Positions 26,006 to 33,661 of a stretch of DNA of 64,000 nt are shown piece after piece. Source of the stretch: Flavobacterium sp. AG291 (GTDB lineage Bacteria > Bacteroidota > Bacteroidia > Flavobacteriales > Flavobacteriaceae); the NCBI RefSeq assembly GCF_003350375.1, contig NZ_QQAR01000001.1:310001-374000 (forward strand). Reading direction: 5' to 3'. The translations under genes and the position numbers were made by a program. Within the stretch, counting starts at the first letter, position 1. Every line of letters begins with the position of its first letter. Below the pieces are notes generated by a model. The model did no database searches and had not been told where the DNA came from. It was given only the letters and a program-made list of their open reading frames with translations.

Positions 26006-28822
26006 TTAGTCTATTCTTCTCATTTCAAAACGTCTTCCCCGAGGCGCATTATTACCTTTTACACCTCCAAATTTTTCCAGCTTGTAAGTAAGTGAAAACA
26101 TTACATATCGCTTTAATACCGTGTTTTCCTGGTCAACAATACTTGTTGGGCCAATTGTTCTCGAAGTCCCTAGGTTTTGATTCAATACATCATATACTTT
26201 TACTTTGAACAGCAGGTCGTCGTTCAGGAAGTTATAACCGATACTGGTATTCCATAGGTAAAAATCCTTTTTATAACCATTAGCAATGTTAGAATTATAA
26301 GTATATCCAAAGTCATTACCTAACACTACATGTTTAGGCCAGTAGCTGGTAGTTTGGAGATTTAAGCGATGTACATAGTTTGAACTGGAACTGATTCTGT
26401 AATTGGTATAATTATATTCATTGTAAGTGTACGTATACGAAGGATTTATAACGAGCAGCTCACCATACTCATAAGTAAAATTCACAGAAGGACTTAATCG
26501 GATAGATTTACTGTCGTATAGCTGTTCATTTAAAAACCCTTTGTCAACACTATATCCTGTAGATCCCGAAAGACTTAAGCGATAGGTATGCGCATCACTT
26601 TTTATGGTCTTGTTCCAGTTCACGCTAAGTGAGCTGCTCATGGTTCCCGAAATATTTTTATAAGTAGTAGTGTTTTTACCGCTATTGTCGGTAATAGTAT
26701 ATTGAGAAACCTGGCTCTCATAAAATGTAGAGCTTAGCCATAAATTGAAACCACTTTTTGAAGCCATATTAAAGTTGCGATATCCGGCTCTTAATCTGTG
26801 CGATTTGTTTGGGTTTAGATCAGGATTACCAACGGTAGTGTTTAATGGGTTACTAAGGTCGGTTACCGGTAATATTTGCGAAGACTGAGGAAAACCTACA
26901 GAGTAGTTGTAATTGAAATTCATCGATTTGCTTTTTGCAAACGAATACCTAAGGTTCATGTCGGCCAATGGTAAAAGGTAATCTTTATTGAGCCTGTAAT
27001 TTTGCCCCATGTAAGATGCATAATTATTAAAAGATGCAACATTGGTTCCTGCACCGGCATTTACAAAGAGTTTGCCTAAATCGAAACGAACACCTGCCCT
27101 AGGTGAAAAAGTAGAAGTTGTTGAGGTTAGGTAGTTTGATAAAGCATCATTATAAGTTGAGTAATTACCGGTTGTTTCATCATAATCATAAGTGTTTCTA
27201 TCGTCGACAGCACGGGTAAAATTATATTCTGTACTCAGGTTAAGTTCAAGAGAGTCGGTAATAGGCTCGGTATATTCTATGAGTGCATTGTAGGAGTCTG
27301 AATAAGAGTTGGTGTTAATTGTCTGGTTCCTGTCATCCGTCTCGATGATTGTTTCAGTTCCCGGATACCTGTATTTTAAAGTGCTTGAATGATTTAAGCT
27401 CTTGTCATCATTTTTTGTATTGGAGTTTCCAAATTCAGCACTTATTCCTCTTCCTTTTCGGGAGGTAAACTGCTTATTGTAGGTAAACTGGTTGCTAAAT
27501 GAATTTGAATTGGTCTCGCTGTTACTGAAAGAGTTGCTTTCGTTCATGCGTTTTCCATCGGCAATACGGTCAGAAAATCTTTGTGATTCACTATTCGATC
27601 TTGAATTGGTAACATTAAATCTTGGTGCAAAATGCAGTGTAGACGTAGAGTCTATTTTGTACTTAAAGTCACTGTTGAAAATATTTGAATACCTCTCGTT
27701 TTCGGTTTTAGAAACCGATTGTGTTGTATAGCTCTTGTCTATAGCAGTCCCGGGATTATCTTCGTCCTCGCTAACCGGAAGATAATTTGTTGAAGTTGTG
27801 CGGTTATTGTTTTCGGTATTTGTGCCTGTATAGTTATAGCTCAAACCTGAATCAAATCCTTTAAACCATTCATCCGCATAATTAAATCCTACAAGGTCGG
27901 TTCTGGTGATACCCTTTCCGCTGCCGGTATTGAGCAATCCTGAAGCATTACGTCCACTACCCATGCTGTCAAATACTTCATTGAATGTAAAACCAGATGA
28001 GTTAATGTTGTTTGAGGCTGCCAACAGGCTAAGTTTCATTTTATTTTTAAAATAGTTTACGATGAGGTTGCTTTCATAACGGTCGTCAGTACCGTAGCCT
28101 CCCATTACTTTACCAAAAAAGCCTTTATTTTTGTCTTTTTTAATGGTAAGGTTTATACTGGAATTATCTCCACTGGCTTTTTGTCCTGCAAGTTCTTCTT
28201 TCTTGGTTTTGGTGTCACTTACCTGTACTTTTTCAATAATTTCTGCGGGTAGGTTTTTAATGGCGATCTGTCCGTTAGAATCAAAAAAAGGCTTTCCATT
28301 TACAAGGATTTGGTTTACTCCCTTACCGTTTACGGTTATCTTACCGTCGGCATCAATGTCTACACCAGGGAGTTGCTTCAAAAGGGTTTCTACATTGGCG
28401 TCAGGTCGTACCTTAAACGATGCCGCATTAAACTCCAACGTATCTTTTTTAATACGTATAGGAGGCACTTCGCTTTGTATTACTACCTCATTCAGTTCAG
28501 TTGACTGGTCGGCTAATTTTATGGTTCCAAAATCACGATCCTGTTCCAAAGACTGAAATTGTTCTTTGTAGTTTTGCAAACCTACATAAGAAACCTTCAG
28601 GAATATCGGGTTGGTAATCTTTTTCGTTTTTATTTCCCATAAGCCTGTCTTTCCTGATATAGTATAGTCAATAACGGATGAATCTTTAACCGATGACAGA
28701 TAAATTGTTGCCGATTCTAAAGGAAAATCCTGTGAATCAGTGATTTTTCCTTTCAGGGATATGGTTTGACTAAAACCTAAATAAGAACATAAGAGTAGTA
28801 GCAGGGTAAATATTCTGGGCAT
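26006..28822 (-). CDS. Outer membrane beta-barrel receptor (TonB-receptor-like), paralog 2
   Basis: A 938-residue paralog of the gene at 23078-25918: signal peptide, regulatory-like domain (SLKGKITDSQDFPLESATIY), plug-like domain (LKQLPGVDIDADGKITVNG, NQILVNGKPFFDSNGQ) and OMP_b-brl_3 barrel (HRLNLQTTSYWPKHVVLGN near the end). The barrel middle is rich in Ser, Asn and Thr and differs most from paralog 1; the N-terminal 230 residues and the last 150 are closest. It ends RRFEMRRID rather than with the usual terminal aromatic, so a small C-terminal extension lies after the last strand. The ligand is unknown. Confidence 0.88.
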   Translation of the reverse strand: MPRIFTLLLLLCSYLGFSQTISLKGKITDSQDFPLESATIYLSSVKDSSVIDYTISGKTGLWEIKTKKITNPIFLKVSYVGLQNYKEQFQSLEQDRDFGTIKLADQSTELNEVVIQSEVPPIRIKKDTLEFNAASFKVRPDANVETLLKQLPGVDIDADGKITVNGKGVNQILVNGKPFFDSNGQIAIKNLPAEIIEKVQVSDTKTKKEELAGQKASGDNSSINLTIKKDKNKGFFGKVMGGYGTDDRYESNLIVNYFKNKMKLSLLAASNNINSSGFTFNEVFDSMGSGRNASGLLNTGSGKGITRTDLVGFNYADEWFKGFDSGLSYNYTGTNTENNNRTTSTNYLPVSEDEDNPGTAIDKSYTTQSVSKTENERYSNIFNSDFKYKIDSTSTLHFAPRFNVTNSRSNSESQRFSDRIADGKRMNESNSFSNSETNSNSFSNQFTYNKQFTSRKGRGISAEFGNSNTKNDDKSLNHSSTLKYRYPGTETIIETDDRNQTINTNSYSDSYNALIEYTEPITDSLELNLSTEYNFTRAVDDRNTYDYDETTGNYSTYNDALSNYLTSTTSTFSPRAGVRFDLGKLFVNAGAGTNVASFNNYASYMGQNYRLNKDYLLPLADMNLRYSFAKSKSMNFNYNYSVGFPQSSQILPVTDLSNPLNTTVGNPDLNPNKSHRLRAGYRNFNMASKSGFNLWLSSTFYESQVSQYTITDNSGKNTTTYKNISGTMSSSLSVNWNKTIKSDAHTYRLSLSGSTGYSVDKGFLNEQLYDSKSIRLSPSVNFTYEYGELLVINPSYTYTYNEYNYTNYRISSSSNYVHRLNLQTTSYWPKHVVLGNDFGYTYNSNIANGYKKDFYLWNTSIGYNFLNDDLLFKVKVYDVLNQNLGTSRTIGPTSIVDQENTVLKRYVMFSLTYKLEKFGGVKGNNAPRGRRFEMRRID

Positions 28823-28830
28823 AATATGCT

Positions 28831-28877
28831 GTTAGTAAGGTTATTCCTTAAAAACAGCTAATTAACCATATTAGTAT
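28831..28877 (-). promoter_or_regulatory. Duplicated upstream element, copy 2
   Basis: Counterpart of 25933-25979, lying 8 bases upstream of the paralog 2 start codon. The same words occur in the same order; the core reads AAGGTTATTCCTTA, one base longer in the spacer. Confidence 0.55.
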
Positions 28878-28942
28878 CTTAAAAGCAAGAAACCTGCTAA
28901 AAAGTAATGTTAAAAATGACTAATTGAGCTTATGTAAAAAAA

Positions 28943-28964
28943 TACCCCCGAAAAATCGGGGGTA
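28943..28964 (-). terminator. Terminator after der
   Basis: TACCCCCGA-AAAA-TCGGGGGTA, followed on the minus strand by a TTTTTTT run. Confidence 0.9.
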
Positions 28965-28968
28965 AAAA

Positions 28969-30279
28969 TTATTTCTGACGGAAATAGATATCAATCGGCA
29001 CACCCGATAGATTGTATATTTCACGCATTTTATTTTCAAGGAAACGTTTGTACGGTTCTTTTACATACTGTGGCAGGTTACAGAAGAATACAAACTGAGG
29101 TGTTGGTGTAGGCAGCTGCATACAGAACTTAATTTTCACATACTTACCTTTAAGTGCCGGAGGTGGCATGTTCTCAATAATAGGCAGCATGGTTTCGTTA
29201 AGTTTAGAAGTAGCGATACGCTGTTTTCTGTTTTCAAATACCTCAACGGCAGTCTCAAGAGCTTTTAATAAACGTTGTTTTGTAAGAGCCGATACGAAAA
29301 GGATAGGCACATCGGTAAACGGCTGAAGTTCTTCACGTATCTTACGCTCGTAATCACGCGTAGTCATGGTGTCTTTTTCAACAAGATCCCATTTGTTTAC
29401 AAGAATAACAACTCCTTTACGGTTCTTTTCGGCAAGCCAGAAGATACTCTGATCCTGACCTTCAAAACCACGGGTAGCATCAATTACAAGTATACAGATA
29501 TCACTGTGTTCAATAGCCCTTACCGAACGCATTACCGAGTAAAATTCAAGATCTTCCTTAACCTTGGCTTTACGGCGTATACCTGCGGTATCAACAAGGT
29601 TGAATTCAAATCCGAAACGGTTGTATTTAGTATCAATAGCATCGCGGGTAGTACCGGCAATGTCAGTAACGATATAACGGTCTTCACCAATTAGTGCATT
29701 GATGAATGATGATTTACCAGCATTAGGACGTCCAACTACAGCAAAGCGTGGAAGTGCTTCGGCGTTTTCATCCGGCGCTTCCGCTTCAGGAAGAAGGTCT
29801 ACAAGAGCATCTAGAAGCTCTCCTGTACCCGATCCGTTCATACCTGCGATGGTATAATAATCACCAAGTCCAAGGTTGTAGAACTCAACGGCGTCTTTTT
29901 CACGCATGGCATTATCAACCTTGTTTACAGCAAGAAGTACAGGCTTAGTAACTTTTCTTAGCAGTTTAGCTACCTCTTCATCCATAGGAGTTATGCCTTC
30001 CTCAACATCAACCACAAACACGATAACGTCAGACTCATCTATGGCAAGTTCTACCTGACGGCGAATCTCAGCTTCGAAAATATCTTCAGAACCTTTAATG
30101 TAACCACCTGTGTCGATTACAGAAAATTCTTTTCCGTTCCATTCGCTTTTACCGTAGTTCCTGTCACGGGTTACACCGCTAACAGAGTCTACGATAGCTT
30201 CTCTTCGCTGTATCAGTCGGTTAAAAAAAGTAGACTTACCTACATTTGGCCTTCCTACTATAGCTACTATATTATTCAT
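28969..30279 (-). CDS. der: Ribosome biogenesis GTPase Der (EngA)
   Basis: A 436-residue double GTPase needed for 50S subunit assembly. Two G domains in tandem are visible: GRPNVGKST (residues 8-16) with NKVD, and GRPNAGKSS (about 182-190) with NKWD; the DTGG and DTAG G3 motifs are intact. A C-terminal KH-like domain follows ([20 protein letters not shown]). Length is normal. The perfect -7 element at 30300-30307 puts transcription about 14 bases ahead of the start codon. It is downstream of era but likely has its own promoter. Confidence 0.97.
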   Translation of the reverse strand: MNNIVAIVGRPNVGKSTFFNRLIQRREAIVDSVSGVTRDRNYGKSEWNGKEFSVIDTGGYIKGSEDIFEAEIRRQVELAIDESDVIVFVVDVEEGITPMDEEVAKLLRKVTKPVLLAVNKVDNAMREKDAVEFYNLGLGDYYTIAGMNGSGTGELLDALVDLLPEAEAPDENAEALPRFAVVGRPNAGKSSFINALIGEDRYIVTDIAGTTRDAIDTKYNRFGFEFNLVDTAGIRRKAKVKEDLEFYSVMRSVRAIEHSDICILVIDATRGFEGQDQSIFWLAEKNRKGVVILVNKWDLVEKDTMTTRDYERKIREELQPFTDVPILFVSALTKQRLLKALETAVEVFENRKQRIATSKLNETMLPIIENMPPPALKGKYVKIKFCMQLPTPTPQFVFFCNLPQYVKEPYKRFLENKMREIYNLSGVPIDIYFRQK

Positions 30280-30299
30280 TACTGTTTTTAAATTTTTTG

Positions 30300-30307
30300 C
30301 AAAAGTA
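30300..30307 (-). promoter_or_regulatory. -7 promoter element TACTTTTG for der
   Basis: Perfect TAnnTTTG on the minus strand, about 20 bases upstream of the der ATG. It places a separate promoter between era and der. Confidence 0.65.
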
Positions 30308-30312
30308 CGTAT

Positions 30313-30391
30313 TATAAGTTTATAAAGTCATAAAGTTTAAAAGTCTAAAGTCATTGGCGACTGTAAACTGTAAACTGACCACTGTAAACTA
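30313..30391 (-). repeat. Short repeats between era and der
   Basis: A run of AAAGTC/AAGTTTA words (30313-30355) is followed by ACTGTAAACTGTAAACTGACCACTGTAAAC (related in style to 8828-8892). The repeat reaches into the era stop codon. No hairpin terminator for era is seen here. Confidence 0.65.
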
Positions 30392-31273
30392 TTTCTGGTC
30401 ATATCCAAACCTGCGCAACTGGTAAGAATTGCTTCTCCAGTTTTTGTTCACTTTCACGAACATTTGCAGGTGTATTTTCTTTCCAAAGAACTTTTCAAGA
30501 TCAGTTCGGGCTTCAATTCCCACTTTTTTAAGGGCAGCACCTTTATGACCAATAATAATTCCTTTTTGTGTTTCACGCTCCACCATTATCAGGGCACTGA
30601 TACGGATGATGTCATCATCTTCAATAAACTGTTCAGTCTCTATCTCTACGGCATAGGGAATTTCTTTGTCGTAATGCAAAAGGATTTTTTCGCGAATGGT
30701 CTCATTCACAAAGAAACGTTCCGGTTTATCGGTAAGAGCATCTTTAGGATAGTATGGAGGAGATTCAGGTAATAGCTCAAGTATGCGGTCAAAAACCTCT
30801 TTTACGTTAAAGTTTTCAAGGGCAGATATTGGATACAGTTCAGCATTAGGTACTTTTTCTTTCCAAAGTGCTACCTGTTCTTCAAGTTGTTCCTGAGATG
30901 ATTTATCTATTTTATTCAGTAATAGTAAAACCGGAATTTTAGCATTAATTATTTTTTTAAAGAAAGCTTCATCCTTAAGTTCTTTTTCACCTGTTTCTAC
31001 CATGTAAATAAGAACATCGGCATCTTCAAAAGCAGATTTTACAAAATCCATCATGTTAGCCTGAAGTTCATAGGCGGGTTTAATGATACCGGGTGTGTCT
31101 GATAACACAACCTGAAAATCATCACCGTTTACAATTCCCAGTATACGGTGGCGAGTGGTTTGTGCCTTAGAAGTAATGATAGAAAGGCGCTCCCCAACAA
31201 AAGCGTTCATAAGGGTAGATTTACCTACGTTAGGGTTACCAATGATATTTACAAAGCCTGCTTTGTGTGACAT
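30389..31273 (-). CDS. era: GTPase Era
   Basis: A 294-residue GTPase that binds 16S rRNA during 30S assembly. G1 is GNPNVGKST near the start, G3 is DTPG, G4 is NKID, and the C-terminal KH domain shows GHKGAALKKVGIEAR. I chose the start at 31273 (MSHKAGFVNIIGNP) over the longer in-frame start at 31294 because the -7 element 31292-31299 overlaps the latter, which would therefore not be in the mRNA. Der follows on the same strand after about 110 bases of repeats. Confidence 0.96.
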   Translation of the reverse strand: MSHKAGFVNIIGNPNVGKSTLMNAFVGERLSIITSKAQTTRHRILGIVNGDDFQVVLSDTPGIIKPAYELQANMMDFVKSAFEDADVLIYMVETGEKELKDEAFFKKIINAKIPVLLLLNKIDKSSQEQLEEQVALWKEKVPNAELYPISALENFNVKEVFDRILELLPESPPYYPKDALTDKPERFFVNETIREKILLHYDKEIPYAVEIETEQFIEDDDIIRISALIMVERETQKGIIIGHKGAALKKVGIEARTDLEKFFGKKIHLQMFVKVNKNWRSNSYQLRRFGYDQK

Positions 31274-31291
31274 AAAAAAATAATTAAGCTG

Positions 31292-31299
31292 CAAAGGTA
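31292..31299 (-). promoter_or_regulatory. -7 promoter element TACCTTTG for era
   Basis: Perfect TAnnTTTG on the minus strand, 18 bases upstream of the chosen era ATG. It decides the start codon. Confidence 0.65.
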
Positions 31300-31358
31300 G
31301 TCATATCAGGGGAATAGTAGAAATAAAGCAGAAAATAAAAGAATTTTATCTTTTTTAC

Positions 31359-31388
31359 TTGGAATTCTAATAAATCGTAGTACTTTTG
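31359..31388 (+). promoter_or_regulatory. Promoter of the first initiator tRNA gene
   Basis: TTG at 31359-31361 and TACTTTTG at 31381-31388 are separated by 19 bases, the spacing of Bacteroidota -33/-7 promoters. The mature tRNA begins 12 bases downstream. Confidence 0.7.
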
Positions 31389-31400
31389 CACTCGAAACAT

Positions 31401-31473
31401 CGCGGGATAGAGCAGTAGGCAGCTCGTCGGGCTCATAACCCGAAGGTCACAGGTTCGAGTCCTGTTCCCGCTA
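31401..31473 (+). tRNA. Initiator tRNA-Met (CAT), copy 1
   Basis: A 73-base tRNA with perfect cloverleaf: acceptor CGCGGGA/TCCCGCT, D stem GAGC/GCTC, anticodon arm TCGGG-CTCATAA-CCCGA, T arm ACAGG-TTCGAGT-CCTGT and discriminator A. The unpaired 1-72 position (C against T) and three consecutive G:C pairs in the anticodon stem are the hallmarks of the formyl-methionine initiator. The 3' CCA is not encoded (CTA follows). It is identical to the copy at 32554-32626. A terminator follows at once. Confidence 0.97.
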
Positions 31474-31480
31474 CTAAGTA

Positions 31481-31509
31481 AGGCTTCACATTTGTGAAGC
31501 CTTTTTCTT
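31481..31509 (+). terminator. Terminator after tRNA-fMet copy 1
   Basis: AGGCTTCACA-TT-TGTGAAGCCT followed by TTTTTCTTTT, starting 7 bases after the tRNA. Confidence 0.9.
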
Positions 31510-31526
31510 TTAAAGATATTCTAATG

Positions 31527-31589
31527 CAAGTCGGGCTCTTATCTGCCGCGGCGGACACAGGTTCGAGTCTTCGCTGTGGCGAACTACTA
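31527..31589 (+). pseudogene. Decayed tRNA-fMet-like unit P1
   Basis: Keeps tRNA words GTCGGGCTC, CACAGGTTCGAGTC and ACTACTA in order, but the anticodon-stem/variable region is replaced by TCTGCCGCGGCGGA, a one-mismatch form of a 14-base palindrome. No acceptor pairing remains. The next hairpin (31593-31620, AAAAGAGAA/TTCTCTTTT) acts as a further terminator. Confidence 0.7.
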
Positions 31590-31629
31590 AGAAAAAGAGA
31601 ATCAGCAATGGTTCTCTTTTTTCGTTTAT

Positions 31630-31670
31630 GACATCTCGTGGGCTCTTATCCGCCGCGGAGGACCGAGGTT
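31630..31670 (+). pseudogene. Decayed tRNA-fMet-like unit P2
   Basis: GGGCTCTTATC followed by TCCGCCGCGGAGGA (one mismatch to the palindrome) and a truncated GAGGTT. It is the most degraded unit and lacks the 3' CTACTA end. Confidence 0.55.
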
Positions 31671-31678
31671 AGATAAAA

Positions 31679-31720
31679 ATTAAAGCCTGAGAAATAAAAT
31701 TTCTCAGGCTTTAATTTTTC
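31679..31720. terminator. Terminator after the small beta-barrel gene
   Basis: AAAGCCTGAGAAA and TTTCTCAGGCTTT form a 13-bp stem with A and T tracts on both sides; it serves the minus-strand gene ending at 31735. Confidence 0.9.
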
Positions 31721-31734
31721 AGATATTGCAATTA

Positions 31735-32166
31735 TTAAAGCTTCACTGTTAGTCCAATTCCCGGGGAAAAACCGGAGACGTTGCCACCGGAAAGTTCGGC
31801 ATATACTCCCCATTTGTCATTCCAAAACCACCTTCCTCCAACCTGAAGCCCAAAGTTGAGATCGCTGTCATCATGACCTTTGTTATCCCTCATGTCAATA
31901 GTATATCCCACATTAGGTCCGGCATATACATCCCATGCAGCGCTTGTAATCCCAAAGAGATTGTCAAAATAATAATTACCTTTTACTCCTAAGTTTAGCC
32001 AGTCAAGATCCAGACTGGTTCCAACACCCGGAGCAATAGTAATATCTCTATGGACAGGTATTTCGTAATTAACACCTATAAGGCCAAAATTTAATTCTTT
32101 TCTGGCTTGTCCAAAAACACATGTAAAACATAGTACTGAAAACACTGATAAAGTAATATTTTTCAT
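31735..32166 (-). CDS. Small outer-membrane beta-barrel-like protein
   Basis: About 143 residues, with a signal peptide (MKNITLSVFSVLCFTCVFGQ) and short amphipathic strands typical of small outer membrane barrels: LNFGLIGVNYEIPV, LGVKGNYYFDNLFG, WDVYAGPNVGYTI, LNFGLQVGGRWFWNDKWGVY and a closing GLTVKL. I start it at 32166: the in-frame start 9 codons upstream (32193) lies inside the -7 element 32191-32198. It sits between the two initiator tRNA genes, on the opposite strand. The function is unknown. Confidence 0.7.
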   Translation of the reverse strand: MKNITLSVFSVLCFTCVFGQARKELNFGLIGVNYEIPVHRDITIAPGVGTSLDLDWLNLGVKGNYYFDNLFGITSAAWDVYAGPNVGYTIDMRDNKGHDDSDLNFGLQVGGRWFWNDKWGVYAELSGGNVSGFSPGIGLTVKL

Positions 32167-32190
32167 ATATGTATTTTTTAATGTTATACT

Positions 32191-32198
32191 CAAAGTTA
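32191..32198 (-). promoter_or_regulatory. -7 promoter element TAACTTTG
   Basis: Perfect TAnnTTTG on the minus strand upstream of the small barrel gene; it rules out the longer start at 32193. The 32199-32535 stretch upstream is A/T-rich with no gene seen. Confidence 0.6.
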
Positions 32199-32535
32199 AT
32201 CCTTAAAAACTAAATAAATGTTAAAAACTAGTCATTTAAATTAGTTTCTGTTATGTGTGATAATCATATGCAGTAGTTTTCTTGCTTAAAGCACTATGTT
32301 TTTTGCAGAATATTCAAATCAGATTTATAAAAATATTTTTTCTTTCATGAGATTTTATATTCGACTACTTTATTAAGAAATATGAGGTATTGTGGAAGGG
32401 ATATGGTAAGCTTTAAGTTTGTAGCAAATTATAAAATGACACAAAATTATGGTATCTATCCCTTTGAAATAGATGGTCTTGTAGATTTATAATGACTAAA
32501 TGGGGATATAGTAGGTTTAAATCAATAAAATGTTG

Positions 32536-32543
32536 TATATTTG
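32536..32543 (+). promoter_or_regulatory. -7 promoter element of the second initiator tRNA gene
   Basis: TATATTTG, perfect match, 10 bases before the tRNA. The sequence between it and the tRNA (CACTGAACAT) resembles that of copy 1 (CACTCGAAACAT), so the duplication included promoter-proximal DNA. Confidence 0.65.
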
Positions 32544-32553
32544 CACTGAACAT

Positions 32554-32626
32554 CGCGGGATAGAGCAGTAGGCAGCTCGTCGGGCTCATAACCCGAAGGT
32601 CACAGGTTCGAGTCCTGTTCCCGCTA
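32554..32626 (+). tRNA. Initiator tRNA-Met (CAT), copy 2
   Basis: Identical over all 73 bases to the copy at 31401-31473, again followed by CTACTAAG and not by an encoded CCA. A hairpin (AAAAGAGAA/TTCTCTTTT, 32633-32659) terminates it. Confidence 0.97.
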
Positions 32627-32631
32627 CTAAG

Positions 32632-32738
32632 TAAAAGAGAATCATCAATGGTTCTCTTTTTTCGTTTATGGCAGCTCTTCTGGCTTATATCCGCCGCGGC
32701 GGACACAGGTTCGAGGTATTCGCAGTGGCGAACTACTA
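32632..32738 (+). repeat. Direct repeat copy a: terminator plus decayed tRNA unit P3
   Basis: A 107-base unit, repeated at 32841-32947 with 4 mismatches counted by eye. It contains a terminator hairpin (AAAAGAGAA/TTCTCTTTT), GGCAGCTC from a D arm, the perfect palindrome TCCGCCGCGGCGGA (32690-32703), CACAGGTTCGAG from a T arm, and a 3' end GAACTACTA. Confidence 0.85.
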
Positions 32739-32779
32739 GGTAAAACTTCACAGAAATGTGGAGCTTTTTTATTTATAGC

Positions 32780-32838
32780 ATGTTGAACGGCTCCTATCCT
32801 CCACGGCGGACACGGTTCGAGTGCTGTTCCCGCTACTA
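32780..32838 (+). pseudogene. Decayed tRNA-fMet-like unit P4 with intact 3' end
   Basis: Carries GGTTCGAG, CTGTTCCCGCTACTA (nearly the full T-arm and acceptor 3' strand of the initiator tRNA), preceded by a degenerate palindrome TCCTCCACGGCGGA (32797-32810). The 5' half of a tRNA is missing. Confidence 0.7.
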
Positions 32839-32840
32839 AT

Positions 32841-32947
32841 TAAAAGAGAATCATCAATGGTTCTCTTTTTTCGTTTATGGCAGCTCTCCTAGCTTATATC
32901 CGCCGCGGCGGACACAGGTTCGAGGTGTTCGCAGTGTCGAACTACTA
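32841..32947 (+). repeat. Direct repeat copy b: terminator plus decayed tRNA unit P5
   Basis: Second copy of the 107-base unit, 209 bases downstream of copy a, with the palindrome perfect at 32899-32912. It is followed by another terminator (AAGCTTCAGA/TCTGAAGCTT, about 32951-32976). Confidence 0.85.
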
Positions 32948-33000
32948 GTAAAGCTTCAGACAAATCTGAAGCTTTTTTGTTTTTAAAGATATTTTTAATA

Positions 33001-33040
33001 CTAGTTCAGATTCTTATCCACCGCTGGACTCTGGATTAAG
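33001..33040 (+). pseudogene. Very decayed unit P6
   Basis: TTCAGATTCTTATCCACCGCTGGA resembles the palindrome-proximal part of the other units and is preceded by TTTTAAAGATATTTTTAATA, similar to the sequence ahead of P1. Little else remains; the gap to the next promoter (33041-33125) holds nothing recognised. Confidence 0.35.
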
Positions 33041-33125
33041 ACCTCATATATTGTAACTTTAGTTGTTGTAAGCTGTTAATTTTCAGATATCTTTAAAAGA
33101 TTGCTTATTCTTCGTTCAAAATGAC

Positions 33126-33133
33126 TACTTTTG
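33126..33133 (+). promoter_or_regulatory. -7 promoter element TACTTTTG
   Basis: Perfect TAnnTTTG about 35 bases upstream of the J-domain/KTSC gene. Confidence 0.6.
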
Positions 33134-33167
33134 CGCGCTCTAATTAAGATACACAATATCAGGATAT

Positions 33168-33623
33168 ATGAACATGAAAAAAATTGTTGAGTACAGAAAG
33201 CTACTCGACGTAACAAAAACAGCCACGCTAAAAGAACTGAAAACCATTTACAGGAACAGTATGAAGGATTGCCATCCGGACACCTGTACAACTGACGAAG
33301 AGCGTAATGCTGCAGAAGAAAAAAGTAAGGAAATTATTGAGGCGTATCATTTTTTAGTGAGCGTAGCTCCTGAAACTGCTGAGAAAAACTTTTCAGAATA
33401 TACTAAAACGACCACTGCTTCGGGAATTCATGAGTTTTATATGGATAACCAGGTTTTATATATCCATTTTTTAGACGGCAGCAGCTATGAGTATTTTGGT
33501 GTACCCAAAAATGTATACATAAAAATGATCAATGCCGAATCTCCGGCACGTTTTGCACGTAGACACATATACGGAACATATTTATACAGAAGTGCTGTGA
33601 AAATAGTTGCATCTGCTGAATAA
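33168..33623 (+). CDS. J-domain / KTSC domain fusion protein
   Basis: A 151-residue cytosolic protein. The N-terminal half reads as a J-domain-like fold with an intact HPD motif (MKDCHPDTC) between helices YRKLLDVTKTATLKELKTIY and EEKSKEIIEAYHFLVSV. The C-terminal half is a KTSC domain: VLYIHFLDGSSYEYFGVPKN, then SPARFARRHIYGTYLYR. KTSC domains are small beta-folds of unknown activity, sometimes tied to nucleic-acid processing proteins. A second in-frame ATG two codons later (33174) is an equally good start. A shared terminator separates it from the convergent lipocalin-like genes. Confidence 0.75.
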   Translation: MNMKKIVEYRKLLDVTKTATLKELKTIYRNSMKDCHPDTCTTDEERNAAEEKSKEIIEAYHFLVSVAPETAEKNFSEYTKTTTASGIHEFYMDNQVLYIHFLDGSSYEYFGVPKNVYIKMINAESPARFARRHIYGTYLYRSAVKIVASAE

Positions 33624-33628
33624 TACTA

Positions 33629-33661
33629 AAATGCCCGCTGATTTTCAACGGGCATTTTTTT
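33629..33661. terminator. Bidirectional terminator
   Basis: ATGCCCG ... CGGGCAT with a long loop and a T run, between the KTSC gene and the convergent lipocalin-like gene. Confidence 0.8.

Noticed and set aside
32413..32751. 112-codon minus-strand frame across the second initiator tRNA (contains GNRTRTCDLRVMSPTSC)
   Set aside because: It is the reverse complement of the tRNA gene, a classic spurious annotation; codons are dictated by the tRNA.
31401..32838. Integrated mobile element bounded by tRNA att sites
   Set aside because: The tRNA 3' end recurs at 32810-32838, but the DNA between holds one small barrel gene and no integrase.
32632..32947. CRISPR-like array
   Set aside because: The repeats are two 107-base copies with tRNA words and terminators, with no regular short repeat-spacer pattern or cas genes.
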